A DNA stretch of 64,000 nucleotides from Mucilaginibacter conchicola. GTDB lineage: Bacteria; Bacteroidota; Bacteroidia; Sphingobacteriales; Sphingobacteriaceae. A program made the translations under genes and the position numbers. The notes beneath the pieces were generated by a model, which worked only from the letters and a program-made list of their open reading frames with translations, had not been told where the DNA came from and made no database searches. Of this stretch, positions 61,784 through 64,000 are shown piece by piece (the stretch's first letter is position 1; every line of letters starts with the position of its first letter). The stretch spans positions 1,054,001-1,118,000 of the forward strand of contig NZ_QWDC01000001.1 in NCBI RefSeq assembly GCF_003432115.1, in the 5' to 3' direction.

Positions 61784-63318
61784 TCTGGATGCGATATTTG
61801 ATCATTCTGATATTTATTACGCTGCCGGGGGCTGTATTTGCACAAATACAGCCCGACAGCGTATTGCTTTTTGAACAGGGCAAGCGTTCTGTTGATTTTG
61901 CAGGCCAAAATGCCACGCAATTGCTTAGCGCGCTTTACCGGTCGTTAAGTAGTAATGCGTTGAGTTATGATACGCAAAGCGGGCATTTCAGAACATCGCA
62001 ACAGGCCGAAAGTAATAATGCCATTCATTTTGGCACCAGTGGTATCCAAACACTTGGCCGGTTCAAAATGCGCGGCTCATTTGATTTTACACGAATGACA
62101 GAGGATAGCCTGGGTAACGTAATGAAGGGTTTATCTACTGATGTAACACCTTTTTATTACATGGCGGCCAAGCCGGGGCAATATCGCCGTTTAAATTATA
62201 CGCTTACGGGGCTGTTGAGCTATGAACTGTTGAAGGATAAACTTTATATCGCATCAGGCATCGATTATTTGTACAATAACACCACCCGGTCGGTAGATCC
62301 GAGGCCATCTATACAAACCTTTAAGATGTTGCTTAAACCCGAAGTGGTTTACCATGCGGGAAATCATTTTATTGGGATAGGTACCGATATTGGTTACGGC
62401 AACGAAGACCTGAGCGTTGGTTTCAAGAACTCGCAGTATTCTACAGGTAACATGTACCCTGATAGGATACTATACCTGGTGCGTGGCTACGGCTACAGCG
62501 ACCGGCCCGACGAAAGGAGATTTAAACGGGAATATTCTTTTGGTGGCTATCACGTTAATTATGCTGCACAGTTGAACAAATGGCAATTGGGCGCAAACTT
62601 CAGCTATGCCAGCGATACTGAAAAAAACTTATTGCCATTATCAAAATCAGAAAACGATTTGCTATTTGCCACATTTAATTTAAACACCTATAAAGTAAAA
62701 ACCTTACTGGCTTACAGTGGCCGGTATAAACACCAGTTTTTTGCTGATGCTGCATGGCAAAATGGTTATGATGAAAACGTAAATCTCGGTGGCACCAATT
62801 ACCGTTATCACACTACATCGGTAAATGCCGGTTACAGTTTTATTAAAAGCCAAAGCAATTTTGAGTTGGTGCCCGAGTTTGGCATTAACGTGGGCTATCA
62901 GCAAATTAGCCACCGCGACATTAGCGGCGGGGTTAGTTCGTTGCAATCCTATCTGCAACCCGGCTTATCAGTCGCATTGTACAAAAAATATCATAATTAC
63001 AGCCGGGCATCATTTAAACTGCAGCCGTCGCTGCGTTTACCGCAACAGCGGGATCTAAGCATTACAACCGGCTTGTACCAATATTTTACAGATAACATTG
63101 CTGCGCCGGATCATGTGTATTTCAGCACTTCGGCTTTATTTTTAAATACCGAGGTGAGTTATTTAACCCCTCACCTTTTTAAAGGCATCAATAGCGGTAT
63201 TCGCTTAAATACCACTTACGCCAGGCCCTTAAAAAATTATGCCTATGATTATCAGGGCACTTTTAAACCAGGTGGTCACCGTTTATTTACCTCATTAAGC
63301 CTGATTATTTATTTTTAG
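61780..63318 (+). CDS. DUF6850-type outer-membrane beta-barrel protein
   Basis: A 512-residue protein with signal peptide (MRYLIILIFITLPGAVFAQ in part; the nominal MIW start may be two codons early). It is followed by barrel strands (RFKMRGSFDFTRMTEDSLGN, YHVNYAAQLNKWQLGANFSY) ending HRLFTSLSLIIYF, with the aromatic C-terminus of barrels. It matches the DUF6850 family encoded with DUF4876 proteins and TonB receptors. Function unknown; a porin-like or assembly role is possible. Confidence 0.83.
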   Translation: MIWMRYLIILIFITLPGAVFAQIQPDSVLLFEQGKRSVDFAGQNATQLLSALYRSLSSNALSYDTQSGHFRTSQQAESNNAIHFGTSGIQTLGRFKMRGSFDFTRMTEDSLGNVMKGLSTDVTPFYYMAAKPGQYRRLNYTLTGLLSYELLKDKLYIASGIDYLYNNTTRSVDPRPSIQTFKMLLKPEVVYHAGNHFIGIGTDIGYGNEDLSVGFKNSQYSTGNMYPDRILYLVRGYGYSDRPDERRFKREYSFGGYHVNYAAQLNKWQLGANFSYASDTEKNLLPLSKSENDLLFATFNLNTYKVKTLLAYSGRYKHQFFADAAWQNGYDENVNLGGTNYRYHTTSVNAGYSFIKSQSNFELVPEFGINVGYQQISHRDISGGVSSLQSYLQPGLSVALYKKYHNYSRASFKLQPSLRLPQQRDLSITTGLYQYFTDNIAAPDHVYFSTSALFLNTEVSYLTPHLFKGINSGIRLNTTYARPLKNYAYDYQGTFKPGGHRLFTSLSLIIYF

Positions 63319-63322
63319 CCCA

Positions 63323-64000
63323 TGAAGAAAGTTTTGTTTGGTTTGCTGGCTGCTATTTTTACAATGGTGCAACTGGGCTTTTACAACAGCAAAAGCAGTT
63401 ATAACGCACTTCCTGCAGACTCATTGAGAGCAATCTACTCCCACCCTGCTGCAGAATGGCCAAAGCCTAATGTTGATAGTGGCGTGCATTGGGCTGAGCT
63501 TACCGCTTTACCAAAAGCCCCCATCGCTTCAAAGCAAAAAGAGCTGGAGAAAGTAATAGCGCTGGGTAAAGTGCTTTTTTACGATCCGCGGTTATCAGGC
63601 TCTAATCAGATCTCCTGCATCAGTTGCCACTCGCCAGATATGAACTGGGCTGATGGTAAACGCGTATCGCTGGGTCATGATCAATCACCTAACCAGCGCA
63701 ATGCCCCGTCGTTGGAGAACGTTTGGTACCTTAAAAATTTGTTCTGGGATGGCCGTGCAAAAAGCCTGGAAGAGCAATTGGAAGGCCCTATTGGTTCAGA
63801 TATTGAAATGCACCAGGATTTTGCTGCTCTGCCAAAAAAGCTGGGTAAAATAAATGGTTATAAAGCGCTGTTTACAGATGCATTCGGTGATAAAAAGATC
63901 ACTACAGAACGCATAGCCACAGCATTGGCAGATTACCAGCGCACTTTTACCAGTCGCAAAAGCGATTTTGATTACTTTATGGAAGGGAACAGCAAACGCC
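63323..64000 (+). CDS. Di-haem cytochrome c peroxidase (CCP/MauG family), partial
   Basis: The gene starts at the ATG at 63323 (signal peptide KKVLFGLLAAIFTMVQLGFY) and is open to the window edge (226 codons). First haem site CISCH in SNQISCISCHSPDMNWADGK near 96-115. Family signatures LGKVLFYDPRLSG and RNAPSLENVWYLKNLFWDGR follow. Bacterial CCPs reduce H2O2 in the periplasm; MauG-like relatives oxidise proteins or metal-bound ligands. Being the last visible gene of the TonB receptor operon suggests a role in redox processing of the imported metal complex. The second haem site lies beyond the edge. Confidence 0.9.

Overview
The window reads as chromosome of a Sphingobacteriaceae-type Bacteroidota, most like Mucilaginibacter or Pedobacter. 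The evidence is protein families: T9SS type B sorting domain plus PorP/SprF protein, DUF2490, DUF4142, DUF4876 and DUF6850 proteins, beta-propeller (Reg_prop/Y_Y_Y) sensor kinase, BfmA/DUF5712 mobilization genes, and one clear Bacteroidota promoter (TTG, then TAnnTTTG). Genus is inferred by reading, not by a search. No tRNA or rRNA gene and no CRISPR array was found.

Layout. (1) 1-3525, minus strand: a sugar-processing operon with a GH1-like protein cut by the window edge, UDP-galactopyranose mutase and a GT-B glycosyltransferase. (2) 3.7-6.1 kb: small membrane or exported proteins, two of them frameshifted, and a DUF2490 barrel. (3) 6.5-13.5 kb: a stress/metabolic accessory block (receiver protein, alpha-amylase, manganese catalase, transaldolase, DUF4142, YtxH-like protein) with a ruined histidine kinase and a ruined SDR oxidoreductase. 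(4) 13.5-16.1 kb: an IS21-family element with frameshifted istA, lying between a 3'-truncated exonuclease III gene and a 3'-truncated ABC ATPase gene that cannot have been one locus. (5) 18.2-37.1 kb: a large, apparently intact exopolysaccharide locus. Plus strand: a TM-Alg14 fusion, Alg13/PssE, Wzc-like co-polymerase, flippase, Wzy-like polymerase, four glycosyltransferases, acetyltransferase, secreted beta-helix protein. Minus strand: Wza-like export protein, gmd, receiver protein, initiating phosphoglycosyl transferase. It ends with a LuxR-type response regulator divergent from a large membrane sensor kinase. (6) 40.3-43.0 kb: two secreted adhesin-like proteins, one with a T9SS sorting domain, and a PorP/SprF protein. 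(7) 43.0-50.4 kb: a DUF808 remnant, a two-gene zeta-toxin-like module, and a mobilizable element (BfmA, DUF5712, HTH proteins, candidate oriT) carrying an IS3-family insertion and ending in a possible tmRNA/tRNA 3'-end attachment remnant; no integrase is visible. (8) 50.5-56.1 kb: a redox/electrophile-type block (AraC regulator, deaminase, DsrE, Old Yellow Enzyme, NUDIX, DsbA/FrnE, quinone-reductase-like flavoprotein, HxlR). (9) 56.1-57.4 kb: a TPR histidine kinase. (10) 57.6 kb to the edge: TonB-dependent receptor, DUF4876, DUF6850 and di-haem cytochrome c peroxidase genes behind a strong promoter and a 23-bp palindromic operator, likely a metal-responsive uptake operon.

How it fits together: the initiating transferase loads the first sugar on undecaprenyl phosphate, the Alg13/14-like pair and the glycosyltransferases extend it, the acetyltransferase decorates it, the flippase and Wzy-like protein flip and polymerise, and Wzc/Wza export. 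The flanking sensor/regulator pair is well placed to control this. Gene decay (eight broken genes) is concentrated at 4.4-16.6 kb and 43 kb, while the polysaccharide locus shows none.
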